Shown here: positions 44,488 to 55,287 of the stretch, one piece after another
Layout: each line of letters begins with the position of its first letter
How positions within the stretch are numbered: the stretch's first letter is position 1
Assembly (NCBI GenBank): GCA_021234155.1
Contig: JAJEKV010000028.1
Span: forward strand, 17,598,825 to 17,662,824
Direction: 5' to 3'
Source: Isoetes taiwanensis
Lineage: Eukaryota > Streptophyta > Lycopodiopsida > Isoetales > Isoetaceae
DNA: 64,000 nt
The notes under the pieces: model-generated
The model's input: the letters and a program-made list of their open reading frames with translations, nothing else
Told to the model about the DNA's origin: nothing
The model's database searches: none
Translations under genes and position numbers: made by a program

Positions 44488-45083
44488 TCATGTGCAAGAC
44501 CGACAGGCAGAACCGGTACCTGTGGATGTGCGTGCAAAACTGTAGGGGCAGACCTCTCTTTTTGACGGTCTGCTATTTCCCACATGCCGAGAGCAACTTC
44601 TATCACACACAGTCATATGTGGATAGGTTAGACCCCTATGCCGATCTATATAATGACATACAGCAGCACAAGCAGTTGGGCAGCGGCATCCTCCTTGGAG
44701 GACGATGTGTTGCAGCTGCACCCCGCAGAAAGAGCTTGGCCACAGGCATCAGATAACATCAGGCAAGCGCACTTGCGGGCAGGAAAACCAGAGAGGCGAA
44801 GCTAGTGTCGTGGATTATGTGCTCATGTCTGAGCAAGATATGTATGTGGTCAAGCACTTCCTAGGTGGGAACAAATAGAAGGGATGTGGATGTCAACTCA
44901 GACCGCCTATCACTTTACTTGCATCTAGCTTGGCAGGCTGTTCGAACCCCTTGTGTGGCAGCCCCTCACATGCTTCAACTGCGGTTGGATTATGAACATG
45001 CAGAGGCTAATGCCCGAATGCTCACAGATGATTTGGTAGGAATTTTGCAGTACCCTATGCTATCACAAGGCCCCCAAAATTGA
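44488..45083 (+). pseudogene. LINE endonuclease C-terminal fragment, copy 1
   Basis: The frames read RYLWMCVQNCRGRPLFLTVC, YFPHAESNF and ILLGG. After a frame change they give GEASVVDYVLMSEQDMYVV and SDRLSLYLHLAW. These match the LINE AP-endonuclease strands including the SDH-type motif (here SDR, so the catalytic His is lost). It ends near 45083, where another block begins. Confidence 0.7.
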
Positions 45084-45535
45084 ATTAGTATGATCTTTTT
45101 CTAATGATTTCGTAGTAAAAACCAACTCCTAAAATCAATACCAGTATGTGGGCCAAAAAGTTTACAAATCATGTCTAGTTATACCATATAGTTCATCAAT
45201 GCAGTTTAGTAACATGACATACGAATAGTGTTTCTTCACATGGTATTGAAAGATGATAATTTATAGCTAGTTTTTATGACAACTTGAATATATGATATGT
45301 GCTACTACTTAATTTATCACGTTTATCGGAATGATATTTGATCACATCTATTATCCTTGGTTTATTGACATTGTAATTTTACGTGCGTAATTAGTATGAT
45401 ATTTCATAGTGATTAATCATCTTTGTTATTTTAGTGTATAATTATTATGGTATTTTATAGTGACTAGTTATCAATAAAACTATGCTTGGTTTAGATATAC
45501 CAGTTTAGATATGCTTGGTTTATGCACAGATTGGT
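45084..45535. other. Intergenic, nothing recognised
   Basis: AT-rich, with repeated TTTATAGTGA-type words near 45405-45465. No gene is seen. Confidence 0.5.
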
Positions 45536-46290
45536 ATGCAAAGGACTAAAGTCTTGAGCCACAATAATCATAGAGTCATGATGTGCATGTTCAAACGCTA
45601 AGCTATATGATATTTTAATCTTTCAATCCGATGATGTATAAGTGATGCTACAGGGTTGGCTTCCGATCTTGCTGCAATTTCAGATAAGCCGGCACCTTAT
45701 ACTCCATCTGCAAAAAGGAAACTAATTTATGTGTCACAAAGTTCGCTACTGCTAAGCAGTCAGTTTTACATGGTTAAGATAAGTCAGCTGCTTCTGACTT
45801 CTAAATGAATACTTTGTTTGAAGAGAATGATGCTGATTGTTTGAAGCTTCTTTAGGATATACCAGCATTTTAGGTTATCTAGATCTCACAAAATGTTCAT
45901 AAGTTGAAGTCAGGCCAGACCCAATTCTGTCATTTCCTTATGAGAGCCCAATTGCAAGATGATCAGGATTTTTGAGTTGAATCATCCAAATGAATTACAC
46001 TGGCAAGAGGAAAGATAGATAGATATGCCTATCAGAAGATGTGAAGCTGCAGCATGACAAAATGATTGCTACAGACAAAGCCATAGCAAACTAAATGATC
46101 CATAGCTACTCTAAACGAATTGATGGAATGCTACCTATTTTTGGGTTTTCTTTCTATGCCACCGCTTATCAAAGTGTCCTTCAAGTGAAAGGTTAGACTT
46201 TAAGGAAAGTCAAATCTGTATGTGAGCAAAGAGGTGATCAAATCAGTATTTGCTAGGGCAGGATCAAATCCGAATGGAACAGGGCGATAA
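45536..46290. repeat. Duplicated flank before RING copy 4 (partner 39110-39890)
   Basis: Close to 39110-39890 over its whole length with few differences up to about 46245; after that it diverges at CTG/CAG sites. Confidence 0.85.
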
Positions 46291-46298
46291 TCTAGGGC

Positions 46299-46331
46299 AC
46301 ACGTGGCATGAAAATAAAGAGCAATATATAA
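46299..46331 (+). promoter_or_regulatory. G-box and TATA box of RING copy 4
   Basis: CACGTGGC (46299-46306) and TATATAA (46325-46331) are intact although the coding part is disrupted. Confidence 0.65.
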
Positions 46332-46406
46332 GGTCACATTACTTAAGCCAAAACTTATCAAAGGGGAATACAAGAGCACGCCGGGTTAGAAGGAAGTTTG
46401 TAAGAA

Positions 46407-46802
46407 ATGAACCGGTCGATCTTTGCTACTAATTCTATGGATTGTTATTTTGGTCGTAATAATTTTCTACATTTTATGGCAACAAAAGCGCCCACATGAT
46501 GCAAGCTACCGCAAGTAAGCCCGAAAGAGGCAGAGGCAAGGCCAAAGGAAGGGCTGAAAGCAAGGAAGAACTGAAGAATTTCCCACTATTTAACTACCGA
46601 AACTGTTGGAGGTGAAGCAAAGAAAAAGGGGAGATATCGGTGTGCGCAATCGCCTTTGGCGGAATTCAACGAGAGGGACGAGGGGCTGAGGATGATGCAA
46701 AATTGTGCGCCTTTGTTTCCATGCGTAAATCGTGGATCCGTGGCTCCGTTCTCATGGTTTATGTCCCCTTTGTCGTGCCCATGCATTTCATGCACTCCCT
46801 TA
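46407..46802 (+). pseudogene. ATL-type RING-H2 gene, copy 4, frame-disrupted
   Basis: This is collinear with copy 3 from ATG to TAG but with several small indels, so the anchor, GLD-like region and RING fall in different frames. The changes sit where copy 3 has CTG or CAG: the start region CAGTCGATGCTGCTG has become CGGTCGATCTTTGCTA, and the AAGCAGCAGGAG region has become AAGCAAAGAAAAAGG. The rest is nearly identical. It is either a recent pseudogene or, more likely, an intact gene misread at methylated CHG sites. Confidence 0.85.
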
Positions 46803-47311
46803 GCTTTGGATTTTCAGATCTGCGGAAGTTCTTCGCGTCCTGCAGCCCGGGATTTCTTTGTCCCTTCAAGCCTGGAAAAGCTCCATTCCACGTTCCTGTA
46901 TTTTATCTCTATCTCTTTTGATTACATTATTTTATTATTATTTTATTATATTATCTATCTTTTAAAATAAAATATGTATATATGCCTACTATTTTAGCAT
47001 TCATCCTTGATCTTTAGAAGTACATGGATTTTTTCGTCTGTCTACCTACCTTTATAGCATATAGCATATGTTTTTGTATATCCTCCGCGTACGCCCTACT
47101 CATGTCACACGTGTCCACCACCTTCAAAAGGAGACATGCTTGTCTTTTTGTCACTTAGCTAGGCATGTTACAAATGTCAGTGGGAACTCCTATGCACCAT
47201 TCTCTCTAAAACGTGCTCAACTTTGTATTATGAAACATGTTATGGTTTCTTTGGTAGTCCTATTTGAAGCGAGAATAAATTAATTTAGTAGATTTTTGAA
47301 GAACCAAACGA
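46803..47311. repeat. 3' flank of RING copy 4
   Basis: Collinear with 40377-40870 including the AATAAAATATGTATATATG signal region. No additional gene. Confidence 0.8.
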
Positions 47312-47500
47312 AAATGAAATGATGGGCGGGATGATAGGGAGGTGAAGGGTGCTAGTGCGTGCTAGCACTACTAGAGAACGGGCTATTAATGATGTCGGTT
47401 TGCAACATATAGACAATGTCAGCATCGACAAAATGATGGGCAAGATGATAGGGAGGTGAAGGGTGCTAGTGCTAGGTGCTGGGGTCGTGCCTATTTGCAT
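47312..47500 (+). repeat. CACTA-end tandem array, second copy
   Basis: This is a shorter version of 41739-41980, with one CACTACTAGAGAACGGGCTA tip followed by ATTAATGATGTCGG. Confidence 0.7.
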
Positions 47501-47650
47501 CCCAACATCATATTTTTACCCATAATCACAATTTCATTAAATTAGAAAATTTGGTAATTTGAAGTAGTCTCGAAATTGAGTTATGTTAGTTAATGAATTT
47601 TCCAAGTATTATGGGTTAGCTTTGTGAGGTTGAATCCCAGCCGTGGATCT

Positions 47651-48300
47651 GGAGCATATTCTAAATATGATGCCAGATCAGTGGCCAGCATCTTTTTGGA
47701 GAAAAGATGTCCTGCCATTTCCTAAGGTCTCCATCGAAGTCATGGCTACCCAAGAAATAAAGACCATGCATGAATCGCCCGCCCCTGTGCCGCCATGGTG
47801 ACAACAAACAAACCCCAAATCCGGCTATCGTTGCCGCTCCAAATCCCAAATTCCAAATCCGGCTAAGAAACCCCAAATCCACGCTGCCGCTGAGGCAGAT
47901 CGCAGGGTTTCCACGCTGCCGCTCCAGGCCCAAGATTTCTGTGAAATCTGGCTATCGCAGGGTTTCCACTGGGCGCTGAGGCAGATCCGCTGCCGCTGAT
48001 GCAGATCCGCTGGGCGCTGCAGGCACGACCTACAGTAGAGATCCGCCTATAACAGGGCCCTTAACGATGGCTGCCCCTGCTCTGCTCCGCCGCACCTGCT
48101 GGAAAAGAGAGTGGCCTGAAACGCTATCCACAATAAAAATTTGCCAACCATGGCAACAATAAACTTACAACCAGATCCAAATTAGAAATCAGACATCTAA
48201 ATGCCAACAAGCTCCTCAAATCCCTTAAATTACACGGTTTCTTGTACTCTACACCAATCAAATCTTAGGCCAGACCACTGAATTCCAAATACAAAACAAA
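47651..48300. other. Insertion relative to 42160, low-complexity GC-richer stretch
   Basis: It contains imperfect repeats such as AACCCCAAATCCGGCTA, GCTGAGGCAGATC and CGCTGCCGCT between 47790 and 48030. No gene is recognised. Confidence 0.45.
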
Positions 48301-48417
48301 AAACGTGGAAGTTTATGAAGCATATTTCATTATATTGTGGCATCATTTAAGTCCAAGTGACTAAGAAAAAAGCATGATGAGGTATATAAAATATCAAGCA
48401 AAGAGTGGCACCATTAT

Positions 48418-48902
48418 TTTTTTTTGAAAGATCAAGTTAACTAATATTAATATAGAGTAAGTACAAGACGAACGATGCTAGGGTACTCCTGCCCACTGGA
48501 GGGAGAACCCACACGGCATGTATATCTACCTATGACTCATGACACAAACCTGTCAATACTGTCTACAATGAGGAGGGTCCTTTCCCAGACCGCTGCCTTG
48601 AACTGCTCTTTCCGAGGGGACGCCAGGTAAGAAAGATATAATTTGTACCTCAACTGTGGGATCAAAACCCCAGGCTGCACCTCCTCATTCCTGAACACCT
48701 TCATGCGTCGTCGCTTCTAAATGAGCCACAGCAACCAGGCTTTACACAAATGGAAGGCCAGACTCTGAAGCTGGGACCACCCACTACCCCCAACAAAACT
48801 TCTTGACTGCGGAGCGAACTGTGAAAGAGGCGCTGGACCCACTGCCATGCCGGCTGGATGTCAGGGCAAAGAAACATATAGTGCTCCAGGGTCTCTACAG
48901 AG
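48418..48902 (-). mobile_element. 5'-truncated LINE 3' end
   Basis: The insertion is absent from the sister block at 42310. On the minus strand it starts in a reverse-transcriptase zinc-binding-like stretch (LEHYMFLCPDIQPAWQW) and ends in a poly(A) (T run at about 48418-48430 on the plus strand). This is the usual form of a LINE truncated during target-primed insertion. Confidence 0.7.
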
Positions 48903-49719
48903 GTCCAAATATATATGCAAATACTCTCACAAAAATTTTATATTTGAAACTACCATACAAAAACCAGATCAATGCAGTCAACAATACATGAATATTAGGA
49001 AATCAAATCTACTGCTAGCGACGCAAAGTCATATATATCAAATTTTGTAGGTTTTATAGTCCCAAAAATATCCATTGGTGTAGGCTGTTTAATTTGACAC
49101 TTTTGTTTGAATTTTCTTTCTCAATCCATCAACTGCCTTCAAAACTAGGACTAGATTGAGCAAGGCATTGAAACTGCTTATAATCCCTTCAAATATTGCT
49201 CTTGTGTGGTATAACGCTGGAAGATGATGCTGAATTTCTTGTTCACAGGAGTAGCTCTGCCAAGCAACACCCCAAGAGAAAAGGTCGACGACTCCTGTCC
49301 TAGGAGGTACAAGTTTATATATGAGGTATGATTTTGTTGTTGGACCAATGTAGCTCCACAGCAAATGTTCCCCCTCCAATCCTTGTCAACTATATCTAAA
49401 TCTACCAAAAAGTAAGTTAAGAGCGTCCGCAGACAGGAAAGAGCTGCGGGACTGATCCCGGGCAAGATGTAGATCTTTCAGCTGCTAAACGATGAGCAAA
49501 TGCTGCAAACCTTGGGGCCCTTCTACCAAGGCCTCAGCCACTCCTGACCATGCCCCTACTTTGCCCACTACAATCGCACGGCTGCTCTGGTTTGCCTCAC
49601 CTATCATTGCCTCATGCCTCAAGATGCTTCCACTTCTATCGCCCTCCCTTCTGCCACCACCATTAAATCTGTAGCTGCAACTTCTATCAGCAAAGAAAAA
49701 TTGTGCATCTGCATGGTCT
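48903..49719. repeat. Duplicated block (partner 42315-42774) and adjoining unknown DNA
   Basis: Up to about 49378 it matches 42315-42774. Beyond that it is unique here, and probably LINE sequence upstream of the endonuclease, but no motif supports this. Confidence 0.6.
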
Positions 49720-50045
49720 TCTAAAATTGTCAGGGCTTTCCATGGCAGAAGGGAGATAGCTTCAACTCGGCTGCTGCAGATATGGATTTCATCTTCCTCA
49801 TGGAAACATGAGACCATGCAGGACACAGGTTACCCAACTTCCCAGGATACCAGCGCGGCTACTCAGTCTTCAACGACTGCATAGGAAAAAACACAATTTC
49901 ATTATATTGGAAAAAAATTCGGTGAATTGGATCGCTATGTACGGTCCAGATCTTAGAATAAAGGGCAAATATGCCCATCCGACAGCTCTCGTTGCCCTAC
50001 GTAACCCCCCGTCTGAATATGCACCCAAACCAAAGGGGGTTTAAG
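49720..50045 (+). pseudogene. LINE endonuclease N-terminal region, decayed
   Basis: A frame with stops reads NCQGFPWQKGDSFNSAAADM, DFIFLMET and PNFPGYQRGYSVFNDC. This is the N..G, Glu-containing first part of a LINE AP-endonuclease. It has in-frame stops near 49812 and 49924. Confidence 0.6.
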
Positions 50046-50625
50046 GGGGATTTTAATTAAAATGTGTTAAATGCAATGGTTTGTGTTAATAATGTTAATG
50101 GTAGTTGTGTGTTGACTGTTATATTAAAAAAAAATTTGGGCCCTTCGGGCCCTAACTAACGCAAACATAGGTAAATATTAGACCTAAATATTAATCACTA
50201 AAAAGCACAATAACATCAAGACAAACAGATTATTCCCATTGCAAACAACTATGAGTACATTTTGTAATCTCAACAATAGGGTACAATCCGTAACTGAAAA
50301 CAGCTCGGCGAACTTCAGCAGATGAAGCTATTCAAATTAGATAGTAATATGCAGCGTGAAGAATTGGCCATATTTGATTCAAAATGCACTCTCAACAGCA
50401 ATTTTTCCACGATCCATTTCATTAAGAAATATGCATAAGCCAAGCAGAGTAATGTATGGTGGAAGTATCAGCAACAACGGAATGCTGTTAATTAAAGCTT
50501 CTGCTTCAACAAGCCAGCCTGCTCGTCCAACAAGATTGGCTATTTCCTATACCACGATTGAACCGACCCAGCAAACATTTTAAACGCCAGAAAACCTCAG
50601 ATCATTATAAAAATTAGAATACCGA
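50046..50625. other. Intergenic, nothing recognised
   Basis: A GGGCCCTTCGGGCCC near-palindrome lies at about 50138-50152. No gene is seen. Confidence 0.45.
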
Positions 50626-51754
50626 TCACAAAGTGCCTGAATCAAAGGCAGCTTTGCATTGCAAAACCATCCTCGTTACAACCTCATTGAAAAACAATAT
50701 GCACATTTCAGCTCCTACTAATTCAGTTTCGTCCTCAGCAGGCCTCTCAACCTTAACGCCAATGTCTTCACTGTAATCTCCATGAACCTGAAATTCAAGA
50801 AGGGTTAAATTATCAGATATTTATATTACTAGATAGTCAGAGAAATTCAGAGTACACAAACGTGTATTACCTCCATTAGTTTCCCAAGATCAAACTTTGG
50901 TGCTTTCAATATTTTAACCTTCCTAATGAAAGTGGACTGAAGGGGATAAATTCCTGCAGTGGCCTTTTCAATTTCCTTCCCCATAACCTCCGGGATAAAC
51001 TTAGCAACTAATTCCTTCAAGTCACAGCTAGCTGCTTCCTTGATCATGATTTCTCTCATCTTTTTTCTAATCTGTAAACAAACCAAAGGGGTTTTTTAAT
51101 CCTTAGCCTTAGCTTCATAAGGGTCCTTGACAATTGCCATTAAAATAAATCTCCAGGCACTTACCATCCTGATCTGGCTAGTTTGTGCATAGCAGGCCCC
51201 CTTGACCTGATTGGTCCGCTTCTTTGTAAAGCCAATGCAGAACATCCTGAGCATATAGTTGTCAGTAGTTTTAATATCGACATGGGCTTCAATCAAAGAT
51301 TGCCACTTTCTGACCAAGGATCTCAACTTGTCAGTAGTGAAATCCATACCCTGTATAAAAATAGAAGACTTCAAGCTGTCATCCATTGACAGTGTGAAGG
51401 TGACATTATGGACAGCTAATGATGAGTTACCCAGAAATTGGTCAGGACATTCTTTCCCAAAACATCCTCAGCCCTTAGCTTAATTTTTCTGTAAGCCTGG
51501 TCCTCGTCTTGTTGGAGATCAGCCAAGGAACACTCAAAAACTCGTCCTTTAACGGCATCGGATGCAATCTGCATCATCATATAAATCGATCTATGTTGGT
51601 AGCAGACAGAACTAGACAAAAAGAGATACACCATGAAACCAAAACATACCTTTGTTCCCTGCGTTCTGGTAACAAGGGTCCCATGGCGGCCAACATTGGT
51701 ACAAAATCCCTCCTCCAGAGAGCAAGAACATAGAAGTTTCTTCTCCGGAAGCAA
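50626..51754 (-). pseudogene. RPS3A: 40S ribosomal protein S3a (eS1), introns kept, N-terminus missing
   Basis: Minus-strand exons by consensus splice sites, all in phase: about 51754-51650, 51568-51431, 51350-51165, 51071-50871, 50787-50626. They give ...[45 protein letters not shown], then [49 protein letters not shown]-like sequence (here ASCDLKELV), [20 protein letters not shown] and HGDYSEDIGVKVERPAE. eS1 sits on the 40S platform near the mRNA exit. The usual first ~40 residues (a basic MAVGKNKR-type start) are not upstream, the first exon is poorly conserved, and the usual stop after VGA is lost, extending the frame about 27 residues. Retained introns show a DNA duplication, not a processed copy. 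Confidence 0.85.
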
Positions 51755-52079
51755 ATCTGGCTGGCAACCGTAAAGGAAACCCTTTCCTCAAAGAACCCTA
51801 AAATAAGGGACCTCGATGCTTGCATGTCTGTTTTTGGAACTTAAAAATAATTGATTTTTCAAGGAAAAATCAGCCCCTAAAATAAAAAGAGGGCTTTTGT
51901 TGTGAGCCCTTGGATGTTGGACCATTGAAAAAAAAAAGCTAAATCAACGACTAAGAAATGGTGCACTCTAGATATACGCATTAGTACATCCATTCGAATA
52001 CGCCATGAAATCTTAGGAAAACCTTAATTGTGAAAAGCGTACAAAAACACAAAGAAAACCCCCTGTTATTATGCTACAT
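51755..52079. other. Upstream of the S3a copy, nothing recognised
   Basis: No basic N-terminal exon or promoter element for the ribosomal protein gene was found. Confidence 0.45.
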
Positions 52080-53745
52080 ATTCTGTAGGTGTTAATGGGT
52101 ATGACACCCATGTATCATACATATGCATGTAAGACACATGAATAGATTTGTAGACCTTCTGTGGGTGTTGATATACGTGAGTAGTATACATACATCATAC
52201 ATATGTTTGTAACATACATGAAAATTTAGAAAACCTGTCCATTTGAATCTTCGATATGCATTTGGTATAGCAGACCTCCACGGTTGATGCTGATATTGAT
52301 GATTCTTAGTTTTTAGAACAAAAGGTCATGATGTTAATCTACTATCAAAGTATGCATGCCAAGCCATGCAAATGGCGCCATATGCATCCTCAACACGTGT
52401 TATTGATTTCATGTAAATGGCACCTTGAGAATGCAAATGGTGCCATTTGCATCTATCAAAGTATGCATGCCAAGCTATCATGGTGCCATTTGCACCTCAA
52501 CATGCATTATTGAGAGCATGTATATGGCGCCCTGAGATGCAAATGGCACCACGACGCTAGTTGGATCCTCAACATGCATTTGTTGTAGTAGACCTGCATG
52601 GATGATGCTGATATTGGTGCTTGTTAGTTTTAGAACAAAACACCATGATGCTAGTATGCTATCAAAGTATGTATGTCAAGCCATGGAAATGGTGCCGTGG
52701 CACCATTTGCATCCTCGGCATGCATTATTGATAGAAAACTAGCATGATTCTCTTCTGCAAATGTTAGTAGCATGTTGGTCTACATAGAGAATATGTATGT
52801 TGGGATTGCAAATGGCGCCATGGCCTCATTTGCAATCCCAACATGCATATTTTGTAAGAAGGTAGATGAATCATCGTTGTGTAAATGTTTCATGTAGCTT
52901 TTGTTTTTAGCAAGTCTATGGCAAATGGCGCCTGCCATTGGCAACCTCAGTATGGCATGCTTATGTATATCTAATTATTTATCTTATTTTGTTCTTTTGC
53001 ATGATGTCTAACTGTTTATTTCATGTGCAGGTCACATTTCAATCTGAAAGGGCTCTTAAAAAGAAGAGGTCCTTTTTTATTTAGATGACGAGGAACATTC
53101 GATCGAAAACAAAGCTAATTAACTAAGAAGCCTAGTAACTATTCAGATATAACTTGCAAGATATGCCAGGAGATTTGGTGTGAAGTCAGCTTGGTCCAGC
53201 TTGGTACCACTATAGATTCCAGTTACAACATTTGAAAACACTGCAGCTTGGTACCACTACAGTATTCAGTTACGGCAGCTTAAAACTTTGATGATGAGGC
53301 ATTTAGTGAGGCGGGATTTGACCTTCTTATGAATGTTGCCAAAAGAAAACATGTTCCTGCTAGTAGCACTAATTCAACTCAGCGATGAATTTCGTAAATT
53401 AGTTTTTTAATAAGTCAATATTCATGCACTGCTTCGCATACAAGTTTTGTGTATGTGTATATATTTCTCAATTTGAGAAATTAATGATGTCGTTCTTTGA
53501 GTACAAATATGTAAATCTTGCTCATTTAAGTTGCAACGTTGTTTTTTAGCTATTTTTTTGTTTGCCTCTGATATTAATGACGATAACTTTGGACAAACAT
53601 TATCGTATGAAACGCCCTAAAATATGTCTTAAAAACAATTTCGTCCCTAATTGGAATCATGAAATTTCTCAATTTAATGAATTTGTGCTTGAAAGTAGGG
53701 ACACAAGGGGATCGCCTGGTACTACCAGACAGCCCTGGCACAGTC
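52080..53745 (+). mobile_element. Unknown palindrome-rich insertion, copy 2
   Basis: Collinear with 42870-44480 at high identity. It carries the same ATGG(C/T)GCC palindromes and CATGCA motifs (52350-52960) and the same exon-like stretches, but the VTFQSERALKKKRS frame has lost a T and the second stretch has stops. At 52800-52850 it keeps a fuller palindromic pair (CAAATGGCGCCATGG ... CATTTGCAATCCC) than copy 1. Confidence 0.45.
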
Positions 53746-54780
53746 AATTCATGTGCAAAATCGACAGGCACAATCGGTACCTGTGGATGTGCGTGCAAAA
53801 CTGTAGGGGCAGACCTCTCATTTTGACGGTCTGCTACTTCCCACATGCCGAGAGCAACTTCTATCACACACAGTCAGATGTGGATAGGTTGGACCCCTAT
53901 GCCGATCTGTATGATGACATACAGCAGCACAAGCAGTTGGGCAGCGGCATCCTCCTTAGAGGATGATGTGTTGCAGCTGCACCACGCAGAAAGAGCTTGG
54001 CCACAGGCATCAGATAACATCAGGCAAGCGCACCTACGGGCAGGAAAACCAGGGAGGCGAAGCTAGTGTCGTGGATTATGTGCTCATGTCTGACAAGATA
54101 TGTACGTGGTCAAGCACTTCCAGCTAGGTGGGAACAGATTTAAGGGATGTGGATGTCAACTCAGACCGCCTATCACTTTACTTGCATCTAGCTTGGCAGG
54201 TTATTCGAACCCCCTGTGTGGCAGCTCCTCACATGCCTCAACTGCGGTTAGATTATGAACATGCAGAGGCTAACGCCCAAATTCTCATAGATGATTTGGC
54301 AAGAATTTTGCAGTACCCTATGCTATAGCAACAAATAGGCCAGCTGATTGACATGCTCGGGACTGCTGCAGAAAGGTGCTTTGGGAGAGGCGGTCATCGA
54401 CAGACCTCAGAGACAACCTTCCAACGTAACCAGTGGTTTGATGCTGAGTGCAAGGAACACAAATGCTGGCTCTGCTAGATCATAAACCCTGCTCTATGCC
54501 CACATGCGGTCTGACAGTACGACGTTTACCTTAAGGTTAAAAAAACCAGGTATATCGCAGTGCATCAAAGGAAAATTTTCTACCTCCTAAACCGTCATCC
54601 CAGGATTGTCTGGCGAAGGGTGCTTAGAAAGATAGTACAGATAGCCTACATGCAACATCACTCTTAGGCGATGGGGCCAATACGCAACTATACAATCCTC
54701 GGATGCACAAGCAGCATTACCCCCACAAGAAGGCTCGGCACTAGAAATCACACAGGCAAACATGGTCCAAGGCTTTTAGT
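53746..54780 (+). pseudogene. LINE endonuclease and linker, copy 2
   Basis: This parallels 44488-45083 and extends further: DYVLMS, SDRLSLYLHLAW, then QWFDAECKEHKCW near 54430 and YLKVKKTRYIAVHQRK with HPRIVWRRVLRK near 54525-54640. These are typical of the region between the endonuclease and RT of plant LINEs. The RT domain itself is not reached. Several stops and frame changes are present. Confidence 0.7.
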
Positions 54781-54912
54781 GTCTTGCAAATAAGAAAGCA
54801 CCAGACTTGAAGTATGGGTTTGTGCCACGTCAGTGTTACCCCGCGGGGGGGGGAGGGAGGGGGTCAGAAAACAAAAGTGTCCCATTAGCAGATGTGCAAC
54901 ATGACAAAATGA
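54781..54912. other. Distal RING promoter remnant with a G tract
   Basis: A G-rich tract (GGGGGGGGGGAGGGAGGGGG, 54843-54863) sits at the position where other copies have G tracts, followed by the GTGTCCCATTAGCAGATGTG block found upstream of copy 2. Confidence 0.7.
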
Positions 54913-55287
54913 TTGATTGCTCCAGAGAATGCTATCTCTAAACAAATTGATGGAATATTACTTTTTTTTTTAGCCACAAAGGCGCTCCACATGATGCAAA
55001 CACTGCAAGTAAGCCCGGAAGAGGCAGAGCCCAAGCCAAAGAAAGGCCTGAACAAGGAAGATCTGGAGAATTTCCCACTATTTAACTACCAGAAACTGTT
55101 AGAGGTGAAGCAGCAGGCAAAGGGGGAGATATCGGGGTGCACAATCTGCCTTGCGGAATTCAACGAGAAGGACGAGGGGCTGAGGATGATGCAAAATTGT
55201 CTGCAGTGTTTCCATGCAGAATGCGTGGATCCGTGGCTTCGTTCTCATGGTTTATGTCCCCTTTGCCGTTCCCATGCACTTTCTTAG
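54913..55287 (+). pseudogene. ATL-type RING gene, copy 5: promoter deleted, H-to-Q in the RING
   Basis: Compared with copy 2, about 300 bp are missing from the proximal promoter through codon 20, removing G-box, TATA, start and membrane anchor. Distal promoter DNA is joined to codon 24 or so, and by chance opens a new in-frame start ([20 protein letters not shown]). The RING keeps C, C, C, H, C, C, C, but the first His (the H4 ligand) is Gln (codon 55204-55206, CAG for CAC), so zinc site 2 is broken. The reading frame is otherwise open to the normal end (RSHALS). It is likely non-functional as an E3 ligase. Confidence 0.85.
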
